64,000 bases of DNA from Candidatus Poribacteria bacterium (GCA_003635255.1 PYJC01000173.1:135858-199857); one strand, 5' to 3'. Positions 1 to 8,750 are shown, counted from the stretch's first letter. Program-made: numbers and translations. Notes: generated by a model not told the origin, from the letters alone.

Positions 1-57
1 GGTTCGTTTTATCCAGATATGCGGATAGCACTTTCGCATCCGCTTACTGTCTTGCAT
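1..57 (-). CDS. 5' end of an unidentified gene, cut by the window edge
   Basis: On the minus strand an ATG at 57 is preceded by a strong Shine-Dalgarno (TTGGAGGAAAATC). An open frame runs 19 codons (MQDSKRMRKCYPHIW...) to the window edge. The ribosome site makes this a likely real start, but too little protein is visible to identify it. It is divergent from the helicase gene. Confidence 0.5.
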   Translation of the reverse strand, partial: MQDSKRMRKCYPHIWIKRT

Positions 58-202
58 GATTTTCCTCCAACTTTTATGGATATAGAGCAAGGTATAGGAA
101 TCATAATAACATAGGAGACAGCAGATGTCAAGAGTAAACCTAACATCCAACAGAGCCATTTAGTTTTACATATTCACTTTATATATATGGATATGTCTCC
201 CT

Positions 203-274
203 CTGTAGGAGCGAGTGTTTTTGCTGGAGGGTCTTTGCTTGGGTGTTTCTGCGTATTTCTTGTCGCTCGCGATA
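203..274. repeat. Dispersed repeat, family CTGTAGGAGCGAGTG, copy 1
   Basis: About 72 bases beginning CTGTAGGAGCGAGTGTTTTT and ending TTGTCGCTCGCGAT. It recurs almost unchanged at 47195-47265 and in a shortened form at 40283-40329. The ends carry the inverted pair GAGCGA/TCGCTC, so it can fold back. Confidence 0.85.
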
Positions 275-358
275 TTGTGAAAAAACGTTAACATCTATGA
301 ACGAAAATCAAAGTCAAAACCGAAAACTAAATCGCTCTGCGGCTAAAAACAATTTCAC

Positions 359-387
359 TTGACAAAAGATACCATATCTATTAGAAT
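359..387 (+). promoter_or_regulatory. Sigma-70-type promoter for the helicase gene
   Basis: TTGACA (359-364), a 17-base spacer and TAGAAT (382-387) match the bacterial housekeeping consensus. The start would lie near 394, leaving a leader of about 64 bases before the ATG at 458. Confidence 0.55.
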
Positions 388-457
388 TATTTATAACATG
401 ATGCCGCAAACGTTTATACACTACACGGAGCGGTGCTCGGATGCAAAGGGGAGTTGA

Positions 458-2926
458 ATGCTTTATAAAGGGTTAGAATTGGATCGGTTTCAGGAGGAAG
501 CGATCGCGGCAATTAATCGGGATACCTCGGTTATTGTCACCGCACCGACGGGGGCAGGCAAAACCGTTATCGCAGAGTACGCTGTCGAAAAGTGTCTTGA
601 GGAAAACCGCCGCGTTATCTATACCGCACCGATCAAAGCCCTCAGCAATCAGAAATATCGGGACTTTTATGCTGAATACGGTGATAAAATTGGCATCGTT
701 ACCGGCGACGTGGTGCTAAATCCGTATGCCCAAGTGTTGTTGATGACGACTGAGATCTTCCGGAATACCATCTTTGATGATATTGAACGGTTACAGGATG
801 TCTCTTACGTCATCTTTGACGAAATTCACTATATTAACGATATTGAGCGCGGGACCGTCTGGGAAGAGAGCATTATCTTCGCGCCTCAACATATCAAATT
901 TGTCTGCCTGAGCGCCACAATTCCGAACATCAACACATTCGCGGAATGGATGCAAAGTGTACGGGATATTGACATTGAGACCGTTGAAGAACTCAAACGA
1001 CCTGTCCCTTTGGAGCATCATCTCTATTTTAAAGATTACGGTATTGGCGATGTAAAACATATCGCTGCGCTTCGGAGCAGAGCACAGCGCCATGGACGTA
1101 AACCCAGAAAACCTGATCCGCGTAATAAGAAACCTGTAAAGGGGCTTCCATCTGATTTTATAGAAACACGACTTGTTCCACATCTCCGGCGTGAGAAGAA
1201 ACTGCCCTGCCTCTATTTCTGCTTTAGTCGGAAGGGATGTGAGGCAAACGCTTCCGCGTTGGTGTTCGGATCGCAGTTGCAATTGCTAAATAAAAAGCAG
1301 AAAGCAGAGATTCTACGCCAATTTGACGAACTCTGTGTCCAGTTCGATATCGTTGAAGAAAAAAAAATTACCGAATTCCGTAGACTGGTGAGTTGTGGGA
1401 TCGCCTATCATCACGCCGGTATGTTACCGACGCTTAAAGAGGTCGTAGAAAGGTTGTTTACCTCCGGGTTAATTCAACTCCTCTTTACCACAGAAACATT
1501 TGCTGTCGGTATTAATATGCCTGCCTGTTCTGTCGCTTTTGATAGCCTTGAGAAATTTGATGGTATCGAATTTCGCTATCTCAAAGCACGGGAATATCAC
1601 CAGATGGCGGGACGTGCCGGCAGACGCGGTATTGACACAATCGGTTACGTTTACGCCCAAATTATACCCGAATACGCCGATTCAGGTGAGATTAAAGGCG
1701 TTGTTGCTGAAAAGATAGAGCCAATAGAGAGTCAGTTTAACCTCTCCTATTCCAGTATTCTTAATCTTTATCAGAAATATGGCGATGATATATACGATGT
1801 CTACACCATGAGTTTAAGCAATCATCAGAACCGTGTACGTGTAGCGAATCTCAACAAACAGATTGAGAAGAAAACAGAGAAAATTCAGACATTACCAGAG
1901 CCCGAATGCATCCACGATGGTATCGATGGCAGTGAGCAAATTCAGAAGCATTATCGCCACAAGCGGGATATCGAAAAAAAGATTCGGCGTTTGCATGTAG
2001 AGATAGCACAGGTCAAATCGGAAACCCGAAAGAAGAAGCAGGAAAAAGAACGCGTGAAAAGATTGAACGCTGTTCACAAAAAAATTATTCTTCTGCAAAG
2101 GGAGACCGAGCAGAGCCTTTGTGAGGGATGTCAGCACTTGCAAACATGCACAAACAGATATAAAGCGATCCGCAGAGAAGAAGAGCGACTTCAGAAACTT
2201 AAAAAGAGAACGACGATTATTGAGAACGATCCCAGGCAGCAGATAGCCGCGCGTCTTAAAGTACTTGAGGAATTAGGATATATTGAAGCACAAGCAGTCC
2301 TACCCCGTGGGAGTACCGCCTCACATATCTACGGGTATGAAATCCAGTTGACGCAATTACTCTTTAGCGGTGTTTTTGAAAAACTTACGGAGGACGAAAT
2401 TAACTGTCTCATGGTAGCAATCATCTCCGAACCGCGTAAAGATGGTTACTTTAAGCGTCTCAAGAATGAACGTTTATTAGACCTACTGTCCGCTGTCAGT
2501 TCTGAAATCTCATTTATCCAGTATTTAGAGGTCAAGCACAAGGTGACAGAAATTACACCTATGTTAGAACTCCGGCTTTGTACGGCGATGCTGGCATGGA
2601 GCCGTGGGTGTGAGTTTGATAAACTTGAGAAATATGCACATTTGGATGCCGGCGACTTTGTCCGAAACTTTCGACTCGTCATTGATCAACTCCGTCAAAT
2701 CCGCCGCGCCATGGCTGGACATACGGCCCTCGTCGATAAACTCAATCGGTGTATCGAAAAAATTAATAGGGATGTTGTTGATGCCGAGCGACAATTGCGG
2801 ATCGGGCAGGAAAGTCTCGATGAAACGACAGCAGCAGACGGTATTGATACCAACGAGTCGTTACCTATTGCGCCTGAAGAATCCGATGATGCAGAAACGG
2901 AAAGTGCAGTATTGCTGTCCTCGTAA
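458..2926 (+). CDS. Ski2-like DEAD/DEAH-box RNA helicase with DSHCT-like C-terminus
   Basis: An ATP-dependent helicase of superfamily 2, Ski2/Mtr4/HelY group, which unwinds structured RNA for processing or decay. In the sequence: Walker A APTGAGKT at residues 29-36, motif Ia TAPIKALSNQK, DEIH at 121-124, SAT at 152-154, and motif VI QMAGRAGRRG. A charged, probably coiled-coil arm (about 450-600) contains a CEGCQHLQTC cluster that could bind metal. A helical C-terminal part resembles the DSHCT domain, and the last 40 residues are acidic and probably disordered. At 822 aa it is shorter than eukaryotic Mtr4 and close to bacterial members. The ATG follows AGGGGAGTTGA, a good ribosome site. It appears to be a single-gene unit. 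The RNA substrate is not predictable; the assignment to the helicase group is firm. Confidence 0.93.
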   Translation: MLYKGLELDRFQEEAIAAINRDTSVIVTAPTGAGKTVIAEYAVEKCLEENRRVIYTAPIKALSNQKYRDFYAEYGDKIGIVTGDVVLNPYAQVLLMTTEIFRNTIFDDIERLQDVSYVIFDEIHYINDIERGTVWEESIIFAPQHIKFVCLSATIPNINTFAEWMQSVRDIDIETVEELKRPVPLEHHLYFKDYGIGDVKHIAALRSRAQRHGRKPRKPDPRNKKPVKGLPSDFIETRLVPHLRREKKLPCLYFCFSRKGCEANASALVFGSQLQLLNKKQKAEILRQFDELCVQFDIVEEKKITEFRRLVSCGIAYHHAGMLPTLKEVVERLFTSGLIQLLFTTETFAVGINMPACSVAFDSLEKFDGIEFRYLKAREYHQMAGRAGRRGIDTIGYVYAQIIPEYADSGEIKGVVAEKIEPIESQFNLSYSSILNLYQKYGDDIYDVYTMSLSNHQNRVRVANLNKQIEKKTEKIQTLPEPECIHDGIDGSEQIQKHYRHKRDIEKKIRRLHVEIAQVKSETRKKKQEKERVKRLNAVHKKIILLQRETEQSLCEGCQHLQTCTNRYKAIRREEERLQKLKKRTTIIENDPRQQIAARLKVLEELGYIEAQAVLPRGSTASHIYGYEIQLTQLLFSGVFEKLTEDEINCLMVAIISEPRKDGYFKRLKNERLLDLLSAVSSEISFIQYLEVKHKVTEITPMLELRLCTAMLAWSRGCEFDKLEKYAHLDAGDFVRNFRLVIDQLRQIRRAMAGHTALVDKLNRCIEKINRDVVDAERQLRIGQESLDETTAADGIDTNESLPIAPEESDDAETESAVLLSS

Positions 2927-3074
2927 GTTGCTTTCAGATCAGAAAATACTTGTAATATAAAATGATCTATATTAGAATGGTAGCATAAACAGATATAGAT
3001 ATTGGATATATAGATACACTGTTAAACGGTGTACAAAAAGATTAACATTCTGATAATAATTGAAGGAGAATTAC

Positions 3075-3617
3075 ATGGCAAATCAAGACTTCAATTTGGC
3101 TGGTGCCCTTACAGTGCGATCAGCTGCAAAAGAAGATGCAGCGCATTTACATTCATATTGTTTCCCTGAAAAAACCAAGACGCAGGTTACGAAAGAATTG
3201 GATGCCGATTTAGCAGAAGAGAGTCAAACACACCGACTTGTCGCGGAGGTCGGCGGATATCCGATTGGACAAATTTCCATAACGCGGAATGCCGTTGATC
3301 CTGAAATCGCAGAAATAGGCGATCTCGCTGTGTCCGCGCCTTTCCGTCCATTAGGGGTAGCTGACCACCTCGTGGCTGCCGCTGAGGCAGCAGCAGCAGA
3401 AGATGGCATAAACACCCTCGAAATCGAACTTCCCTCTTCAGAGGCGAATGTTATACAGAGATATAAGGATTGGGGTTTCACTGAAAAACCACTCGTTGTT
3501 CTCCAGAAAGCACTCGGAGAGACACCCGCAGAAGAAGAGGAAGACACAGATGAGGATGGAGAAGAAAACGAAGCTGCTGACACAGGTGGTGAGCAGCAAA
3601 ACCTGCTCGATTCTTAA
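3075..3617 (+). CDS. GNAT-family N-acetyltransferase with acidic tail
   Basis: Probable acyl-CoA-dependent N-acetyltransferase. The first 140 residues read as a GNAT fold: an N-terminal strand (LTVRSAAKEDAAHLHSY), a central strand pair ending EIGDLAVSAPFRP, then the CoA-loop region (PLGVADHLVAAAEAAA) and the closing strand WGFTEKPLVVLQK. The last 35 residues are almost all acidic (EEEEDTDEDGEENE), probably a disordered tail. The ORF track starts at a TTG (3060), but the ATG at 3075 has GAAGGAG seven bases upstream, so that start is used. The substrate is unknown. The canonical Q/RxxGxG/A loop appears as RPLGVA, a variant. Confidence 0.82.
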   Translation: MANQDFNLAGALTVRSAAKEDAAHLHSYCFPEKTKTQVTKELDADLAEESQTHRLVAEVGGYPIGQISITRNAVDPEIAEIGDLAVSAPFRPLGVADHLVAAAEAAAAEDGINTLEIELPSSEANVIQRYKDWGFTEKPLVVLQKALGETPAEEEEDTDEDGEENEAADTGGEQQNLLDS

Positions 3618-3845
3618 GAATATTAGCAGAATTTAGGCATCTCACTTTGTTATAGGCGCTTTTGTGAAGTGCCCTCGTTTTAGACGGCGTGTATCTGCAA
3701 ACTGTACCTATAAACAGGAGAATTTGCAAGAACCGCCAGCGGGAATTGCGGGGACAGTTGTCTCTACGAACTGTGAATCAAGCGAGGCTTGAACCGCGTA
3801 GGGAATGCAAGTGGCTCTCGTGCTGACCGCGTAAGGACATTGAAT

Positions 3846-4730
3846 ATGAAGAAAATCTGGCTCGCTTTTGCACTCGTCCTTTTTAGTATTGGATGCGGCA
3901 CCCAGAACGAAAACCTCGCGAAGGGCAAAGAATTGATTAAATCGGATAAACGGCGCAAAGAAGAACGCGCTGTCCGAGAATTTAAACTCGCGCTGCAGCA
4001 ACCGACTGATAACGCTGAAGCACACTATCTGCTTGGGCTTTATAACTCTCAGGAATTTTACGAGCCTCATACGACTGACTGGGAGGCGGCATCAATCGCT
4101 GAACGCGGCAAACAGATGTTCCTTGCGTATCAAGCAGAAAAAGGTAAATATCTCGAGAGACTCGTTTTTGAGACACTCCGCGATGATGACTTGGATATCC
4201 AAAACGCCGCACTTGATGCCCTAAAACGCGTTTATAAACAAGGTGACCAGAAACGGCTCCTCAGTCAGCTGCAAAAAGCAATTAAATCGAGCGACAATCG
4301 CGATAGACACAACGCACATTGGGTCCTCGGGAACCTTGGTAAAGATGAACCAGACACGATTGTACCTATCCTCGTGAAACTTCTGGAACACCGACGCACG
4401 GAAACCCGCTTGAATGTCGTCAAGGCACTTGGTGAGGTTGGAAGTGAAAAGGCTATTCCGGCACTCGCTGCAGTGATTGAATCCGGTTCTGCCAAGTGGG
4501 AACGCGACCGAGAGGAACCTGAGGTCCGTCAACTCGCTGTAGACGCTCTTGGAAAAATCGGTGGTACTGCTGTACCAGAGTTAGTCAAAATTGTACAAAA
4601 CAAAGGGTCATCGCTGCGCGTCGATGCGATACGCGCTTTAGCAGTCCTCGGCGACGAAAAAGTTGTGGAACCGCTCTTAGACGCTTTGAAAGAACAGAGC
4701 AGTCGAGATGTGGCGATTCCTCTTAATTAA
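3846..4730 (+). CDS. HEAT-repeat lipoprotein
   Basis: A probable membrane-anchored scaffold made of helical repeats. The start at 3846 (MKKIWLAFALVLFSIGC) gives a short lipoprotein signal with lipobox SIGC; the longer ORF start would bury it. Residues about 30-75 look like one TPR-type helix pair (AVREFKLAL...AEAHYLLGLYN). From about 110 to the end come HEAT/PBS-lyase-like repeats (TRLNVVKALGEVGSEKAIPAL and similar). The last repeat ends abruptly at RDVAIPLN, so the C-terminus may be truncated. It lies 73 bases before a second HEAT lipoprotein, probably in the same transcript. No enzymatic residues are evident; such repeats usually bind partners. Confidence 0.85.
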   Translation: MKKIWLAFALVLFSIGCGTQNENLAKGKELIKSDKRRKEERAVREFKLALQQPTDNAEAHYLLGLYNSQEFYEPHTTDWEAASIAERGKQMFLAYQAEKGKYLERLVFETLRDDDLDIQNAALDALKRVYKQGDQKRLLSQLQKAIKSSDNRDRHNAHWVLGNLGKDEPDTIVPILVKLLEHRRTETRLNVVKALGEVGSEKAIPALAAVIESGSAKWERDREEPEVRQLAVDALGKIGGTAVPELVKIVQNKGSSLRVDAIRALAVLGDEKVVEPLLDALKEQSSRDVAIPLN

Positions 4731-4803
4731 ATCGAAAGTCGGACTCACACCTTTCGGCGCAGCTTGCAAGCCGAAACTTGCTATGAAATGGGAAGGAGAA
4801 AAA

Positions 4804-6237
4804 ATGGAAAGGTTCGACAAACTTCGCTACTTGATGTTTATCCTACCGCTTTTGGCAACGATCGTCGGACTCGGCTGCGACAATCAATATTACGATGAAC
4901 GTTTGCAAATGCAAGTCCAACAATTGGACAGCGACCTCAAAGACCGTTGGTCAACGAGTGGAGTCGTGGTCTTAGACACTACGCCGAATGGACCCGCGGA
5001 TAAGGCGCAACTTGAGAGAGGTGAACTCATCTCTTATGTTATCGCAGAATACCCTATCCGAAGTACTAGCGACTTTAACAACGCAATAAAAAACGGGTTA
5101 GATGAAGATAATAACTTCGTTCTCTACTTAAAAGATAAACCTCCGCTTCGTATCTCCCTTCGTAGACAAGGTGATAAAGTCGGATTGAGTGTAAAAGGCA
5201 ACGGTACCGTGCGTGTTGAAGGAATCCGTCCCGGGACACCTGCCGCGAACGCTGATATTCAAATTGACGACGTTGTTGAAAAGATTGTTGATGAACGCAA
5301 AATTTATAGCCTTGATGATTATAAGAAAACGATCCGGAAACTCACTAAACAGTCGGTCACATTCCGAACCACTGAGTTGATAGGTGTGAAAATTGCCGCT
5401 GTGAGCGCACTTGGCGATTTGGGGGATGTCCGAGCAATCGAACCGCTGGTGGATATTTTCAGGAATAATACAGAACTTTCGCTTCGGAAAACGTCAATTA
5501 GCAGTTTACAACGTCTCGTTGAATTGAGCGTTCTCAACCAACTTTTCCAGCAATTTCAGCGCGCAAATGTAAACCAACTGCCTGCTGATAGCCTTCAAGC
5601 ACAGCATCTGGAGTCCGCTGCAATCCTCGGTTTACTTACCGTAGATCGAACTGAAAACACTGCGACCCTCAAAGCACCATTCGGAACACAGTTCAGACAT
5701 AGATCCGAAGCACTCTACCAGAAAATTAACGAAGGGCAGCTTGCAGAACTTGCCCAGGAATACATTCAAATCGGGGTGGAACCGGAACAAGAAATTCGGC
5801 GTGCCTGTCTCGCTATACTCGGAACTCTTAAACCGGTCTCTGCGATTGATGCGCTCGTCGCTGTTCTCGAAAATCCAACAGAAATTCCCGGTATCCGTTT
5901 CCAAGCGGGGATAGCACTCAGGCAAATTGGTGAACCCGCTGTTGAGGCACTCATCGCGGCTTTTGAAAGCGGGGATACCAGCACTAAAGACATTGCCGCT
6001 TCCGCGCTCGGCGGTATCGGAGGCACTCAGGCGCGGGATCGTCTGATTAAGGCATTGGAAAACGCCAGTGAATCCGCAATTCAACTCACGCTCGTTGATG
6101 CAATCGCCCAAATCGGGGACGCGCCTTCAATACAAGCACTTGAACGCCAACGGCAGCAATACCAAGATGATGATGACAGCGGTATCCGCATCTTTTTAGA
6201 TGAAGTCTTCAAAAGTTTGGCACAGAAATCAATGTAA
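4804..6237 (+). CDS. Lipoprotein with two PDZ-like domains and HEAT repeats
   Basis: The start at 4804 has GGAAGGAGAAAAA just upstream and yields a signal with lipobox VGLGC (Cys25); the ORF-track start adds 32 unsupported residues. Two PDZ-like segments follow: about 45-110 (VVVLDTTPNGPADKAQLERG) and 115-190 (VRVEGIRPGTPAANADIQID). PDZ domains bind C-terminal peptides. HEAT-type repeats fill 195-475 (VSALGDLGDVRAIEPLVDIF, ASALGGIGGTQARDRLIKAL). There is no protease domain, unlike HtrA proteins with the same PDZ arrangement. With the preceding HEAT lipoprotein it may form an envelope scaffold pair; that role is inference. Confidence 0.87.
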   Translation: MERFDKLRYLMFILPLLATIVGLGCDNQYYDERLQMQVQQLDSDLKDRWSTSGVVVLDTTPNGPADKAQLERGELISYVIAEYPIRSTSDFNNAIKNGLDEDNNFVLYLKDKPPLRISLRRQGDKVGLSVKGNGTVRVEGIRPGTPAANADIQIDDVVEKIVDERKIYSLDDYKKTIRKLTKQSVTFRTTELIGVKIAAVSALGDLGDVRAIEPLVDIFRNNTELSLRKTSISSLQRLVELSVLNQLFQQFQRANVNQLPADSLQAQHLESAAILGLLTVDRTENTATLKAPFGTQFRHRSEALYQKINEGQLAELAQEYIQIGVEPEQEIRRACLAILGTLKPVSAIDALVAVLENPTEIPGIRFQAGIALRQIGEPAVEALIAAFESGDTSTKDIAASALGGIGGTQARDRLIKALENASESAIQLTLVDAIAQIGDAPSIQALERQRQQYQDDDDSGIRIFLDEVFKSLAQKSM

Positions 6238-6275
6238 TTTGTCCGGAGGCTCGCGTAACGGGGTGTGGGCTGCTA

Positions 6276-7112
6276 ATGAAAATTGGACTCATTTCAGACT
6301 TACACACAGATGTTACGCCTCTGAACAAAGCTCTCGTCCCACATCTTGTTGAGGCTGTGAAGACAGCACAACTTGATGTATGCGTACTTGCAGGGGATAT
6401 CGCACGGCATTTAGTTCAACTCTCTGAAACACTTAACGCCTTTCAGACCGCAGATTTAGGGTGCCAGATACTATTTATCCCCGGCAACCATGACATCTGG
6501 GCAATTGAGACCCCTAACGTCACAAGCGAACAGAAATGCGAAATTATTTCAAAACTCTGTGATGCGTGTGGGTTTCACCCGCTCATGGACCGCCCCTTCA
6601 TCAAGGAGCAGATCGGTTTCTGTGGGACTATCGGTTGGTACGATTACAGTTTCGCACCCGATGGATATGACTTCTCCGATGCTCAGTATGCCGAGAAAGA
6701 ATTGATGGGTGCCGTCTGGAATGACGAGCGGTATGCGAAATGGTCGGAGACAGATTGTGTCGTTGCCCGACGTTTTGAGGCGGAACTTAACGCACAGATC
6801 GCTGCCATCAGAGATGATGTCTCTCGTATTATTGTTGTTACGCACCATGTCCCGTTCCGAGAATGTATCCGATATAACGGCGAATTGCCGTGGGATTTCT
6901 TTCGGGCATTCATGGGAAGTAAAGGCTTGGGAACGCTCTGTTTCGAGGAACAACGTGTCACGCACACCCTCTTCGGGCATACGCATCAGGCACTTGATAT
7001 GAAAATACGTGGTATCCGTGCTATCTGTGCACCTATAGGTTATCTACACGAGAAACCCACAATCGGCTTGCAGGCTTATGCTACGCAATGTTTAACCTGC
7101 TTTGAGGTCTAA
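6276..7112 (+). CDS. Calcineurin-like metallophosphoesterase
   Basis: Phosphoesterase of the calcineurin-like superfamily, using two metal ions to hydrolyse a phosphoester. All signature blocks are present in order: ISDLHTD at residues 7-12, AGDIARH, GNHDIW, THHVPF and FGHTHQ. At 278 aa it is typical of small single-domain members. The substrate cannot be read from sequence; nucleotides, phosphoproteins or phospholipid head groups are all possible. The start ATG follows the previous stop by 38 bases, so co-transcription with the HEAT lipoproteins is possible. The Shine-Dalgarno (GTGTGGGCTGCTA) is weak. Confidence 0.92.
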   Translation: MKIGLISDLHTDVTPLNKALVPHLVEAVKTAQLDVCVLAGDIARHLVQLSETLNAFQTADLGCQILFIPGNHDIWAIETPNVTSEQKCEIISKLCDACGFHPLMDRPFIKEQIGFCGTIGWYDYSFAPDGYDFSDAQYAEKELMGAVWNDERYAKWSETDCVVARRFEAELNAQIAAIRDDVSRIIVVTHHVPFRECIRYNGELPWDFFRAFMGSKGLGTLCFEEQRVTHTLFGHTHQALDMKIRGIRAICAPIGYLHEKPTIGLQAYATQCLTCFEV

Positions 7113-7119
7113 TATAAGT

Positions 7120-7229
7120 AGCACTTACGCATCTCCTTTTAAAGTCCCCTTGATAAGGGGGATTTAGGGGGTGTTTTTGATAGGGTGTTTCTTAAAAATA
7201 CCGAAATTACTGCTCTTTGCGTAAGTCCT
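7120..7229. mobile_element. MITE-like element, AGGACTTACGCA family, copy 1
   Basis: A 110-base element bounded by AGCACTTACGCA and TGCGTAAGTCCT, a 12-base terminal inverted repeat with one mismatch to the perfect copy at 47871-47962. Inside is the palindrome CCCCTTGATAAGGGG followed by GATTTAGGGGGTG, which recurs near 56168. It has no coding capacity. It lies in the leader of the cupin gene. Confidence 0.7.
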
Positions 7230-7268
7230 AATAAGAAAATTGAAGGAATCCAGAAGAAAGGAATTACT

Positions 7269-7628
7269 ATGGAAATAACTTTAACCAATAGTAATGATGC
7301 AGGCGCGCTTGAATTTCCCTGGGGCGCGATTAAATGGCTCTGCAACGATCAGATTGATCCGGAAGCCGAGATGACCTTCGGTGTCGTCTATATCAATGCT
7401 GGCGAAGGGAATCCTACGCATTACCATCCGAACTGCGAAGAACTTATCTATGTACTCTCCGGTGAGTGCGACCACAAATTGGGAGAGGAAATCATCCCGC
7501 TCAGACCAGGGATGATGTTGCGTATCCCGCGTAATGTCAAACATAACGCCGTCAACACCGGTTGGCAACCCGTGACGATGATTATCTGTTATTCGGACGC
7601 TGACCGACAAACCGTTTTTGAAGAGTAG
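7269..7628 (+). CDS. Cupin-domain protein
   Basis: A small (119 aa) single-domain cupin. Cupin motif 1 is visible as NPTHYHPNCEELIYVLSGE (metal-binding His, His, Glu) and motif 2 as PGMMLRIPRNVKHNAVNTG. Such beta-barrel proteins bind a metal and act as isomerases, dioxygenases or ligand sensors; the actual reaction is not predictable. The start at 7269 is preceded by AGAAAGGAATTACT. The longer ORF would begin inside the upstream MITE and is rejected. The stop codon TAG is the second to fourth base of a 34-base repeat unit. Confidence 0.9.
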   Translation: MEITLTNSNDAGALEFPWGAIKWLCNDQIDPEAEMTFGVVYINAGEGNPTHYHPNCEELIYVLSGECDHKLGEEIIPLRPGMMLRIPRNVKHNAVNTGWQPVTMIICYSDADRQTVFEE

Positions 7629-7765
7629 GAGGGATTTGTAATCCCGATCCTATCCTACTAAATCGTCTGTGAACAAAAGGATATTTGTAGGAGGGATTTG
7701 TAATCCCGATCCTATCTTAAGAAAAGCGTTTGTAGGAGGGATTTGTAATCCCGATCCTATCCTAC
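7625..7765. repeat. Three 34-base palindromic repeats after the cupin gene
   Basis: Copies at 7625-7658, 7687-7720 and 7732-7765 read GTAGGAGGGATTTGTAATCC plus CGATCCTATCCTAC. Each holds inverted pairs (GTAGGA/TCCTAC, GGGATT/AATCCC) and can form a hairpin. The first copy overlaps the cupin stop codon and the third ends 18 bases before trpF. They may act as a transcript-end structure or an insertion-prone unit. Confidence 0.9.
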
Positions 7766-7783
7766 GCAAGGTAAAATTAAAAA

Positions 7784-8473
7784 ATGTCCAAAGAATCCCG
7801 CTGCAGTGTCAAAATCTGTGGCATTACCTCTAACCATGATGCGCAACTTGCAGCTGACGCGAGCGCAGACTATATCGGTGTGTTGGTCGATGTTGCTGTG
7901 TCTGAGCGAACACGCTCCGCTGCCGAAGCCTCCGAAATCGCAAAATCGAGTCCAATCCCTCCAGTCATTCTACTCTACAACCGAACAACATCCGATATCC
8001 AAGAAATCGTATCACAGGTTCAACCGTTTGCAGTGCAGCTCCTCGGGCAGGAACCTCCACAACAGGTTGAAGAACTTAAACGCACTGTAACGTGTCAACT
8101 CTGGAAGTCGGTTTATCTACCCGCAGGTAGACCGGAGAATGTCGATATGCCTACTGTCCGAGCAGAGATGCAAGCCTACCGGGACGCCGGTGCAGATTTC
8201 CTCTTGTTTGATAGCGTTGATCTGAGTGGTGAGAAGCCGAGGTACGGCGGCACAGGCAAAACCTGTGATTGGAATGTCGCTGCTGAACTCATTGCCGAAA
8301 GTCCACTACCGGTATTCTTTGCAGGTGGGATTCGTCCAGAGAATGTCAAAGCCGCGATTGAGACAATCCGTCCACACGGTATAGATCTCTGTTCGGGTGT
8401 TGAAGCATCTAAAGGCATCAAAGATCCACAGAAGTTGGAGCAGCTGATGGAACAGATCGCGCAAGCCGATTAA
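7784..8473 (+). CDS. trpF: Phosphoribosylanthranilate isomerase
   Basis: Catalyses the Amadori rearrangement of phosphoribosylanthranilate, the third step of tryptophan synthesis, in a cytoplasmic TIM barrel. Signature segments: VKICGIT at the N-terminus (catalytic Cys), the conserved LLFDSVD...YGGTGKTCDW loop carrying the general-acid Asp, the phosphate-binding FFAGGIRPENV, and DLCSGVEASKGIKD at the end. At 229 aa it is slightly longer than usual. No other trp gene is nearby, so the pathway is dispersed here. The leader contains the 34-base palindromic repeats; no trp attenuator peptide was seen. Confidence 0.93.
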   Translation: MSKESRCSVKICGITSNHDAQLAADASADYIGVLVDVAVSERTRSAAEASEIAKSSPIPPVILLYNRTTSDIQEIVSQVQPFAVQLLGQEPPQQVEELKRTVTCQLWKSVYLPAGRPENVDMPTVRAEMQAYRDAGADFLLFDSVDLSGEKPRYGGTGKTCDWNVAAELIAESPLPVFFAGGIRPENVKAAIETIRPHGIDLCSGVEASKGIKDPQKLEQLMEQIAQAD

Positions 8474-8530
8474 AAAGGTCGAAATCACTGCTATAAAGTG
8501 AGTTAACAGAAATTATTCCAATTTACGTTT

Positions 8531-8688
8531 TATAGTGAAGCCCATAAATAAATGAACATCTTTGTAGCATGATGCACGTCGCATCTGGGCGAGTACGCCG
8601 CAAAACTTTTAGTTTGTGCCAGTCTGAATGCCTGTTATAGGCATTCAGACTGTTTGAGAGTGCCCAATTAACTATAGGTTTTACTACA
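8531..8688. mobile_element. MITE-like element, TATAGTAAATCCC family, degenerate copy
   Basis: The left end TATAGTGAAGCCCATAA and right end CTATAGGTTTTACTACA are imperfect inverted repeats resembling the ends of the clean copy at 11976-12091. The interior has GGGCGAGTACGCC, also found inverted near 62573, and a perfect 14-base hairpin at 8620-8652 (CAGTCTGAATGCCT / AGGCATTCAGACTG). Confidence 0.55.
8620..8652 (+). terminator. Perfect 14-bp hairpin after trpF
   Basis: CAGTCTGAATGCCT, loop GTTAT, AGGCATTCAGACTG. The stem is perfect, but the following sequence (TTTGAGAG) has only three Ts, so this is a weak terminator candidate or just the core of the surrounding repeat element. Confidence 0.4.
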
Positions 8689-8750
8689 AAATAAATTATA
8701 GGACATGATACCTATGTCTGTTCTTGATTTGTCAACTAAGGAGGTTTTTT

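Larger units (their letters stand above)
58..457. other. Intergenic region between divergent genes
   Basis: This 400-base gap holds one copy of a dispersed 72-base repeat (203-274) and a promoter-like pair (359-387) reading toward the helicase. The rest is AT-rich, and no further gene is seen. Confidence 0.6.

Noticed and set aside
791-1282. 163-aa minus-strand ORF inside the helicase
   Set aside because: It is the shadow of a strongly coding helicase frame with intact motifs.
3789-3845. Longer start for the HEAT lipoprotein
   Set aside because: The extra 19 residues precede a clear lipoprotein signal (MKKIWL...SIGC), so the ATG at 3846 is the likely start.
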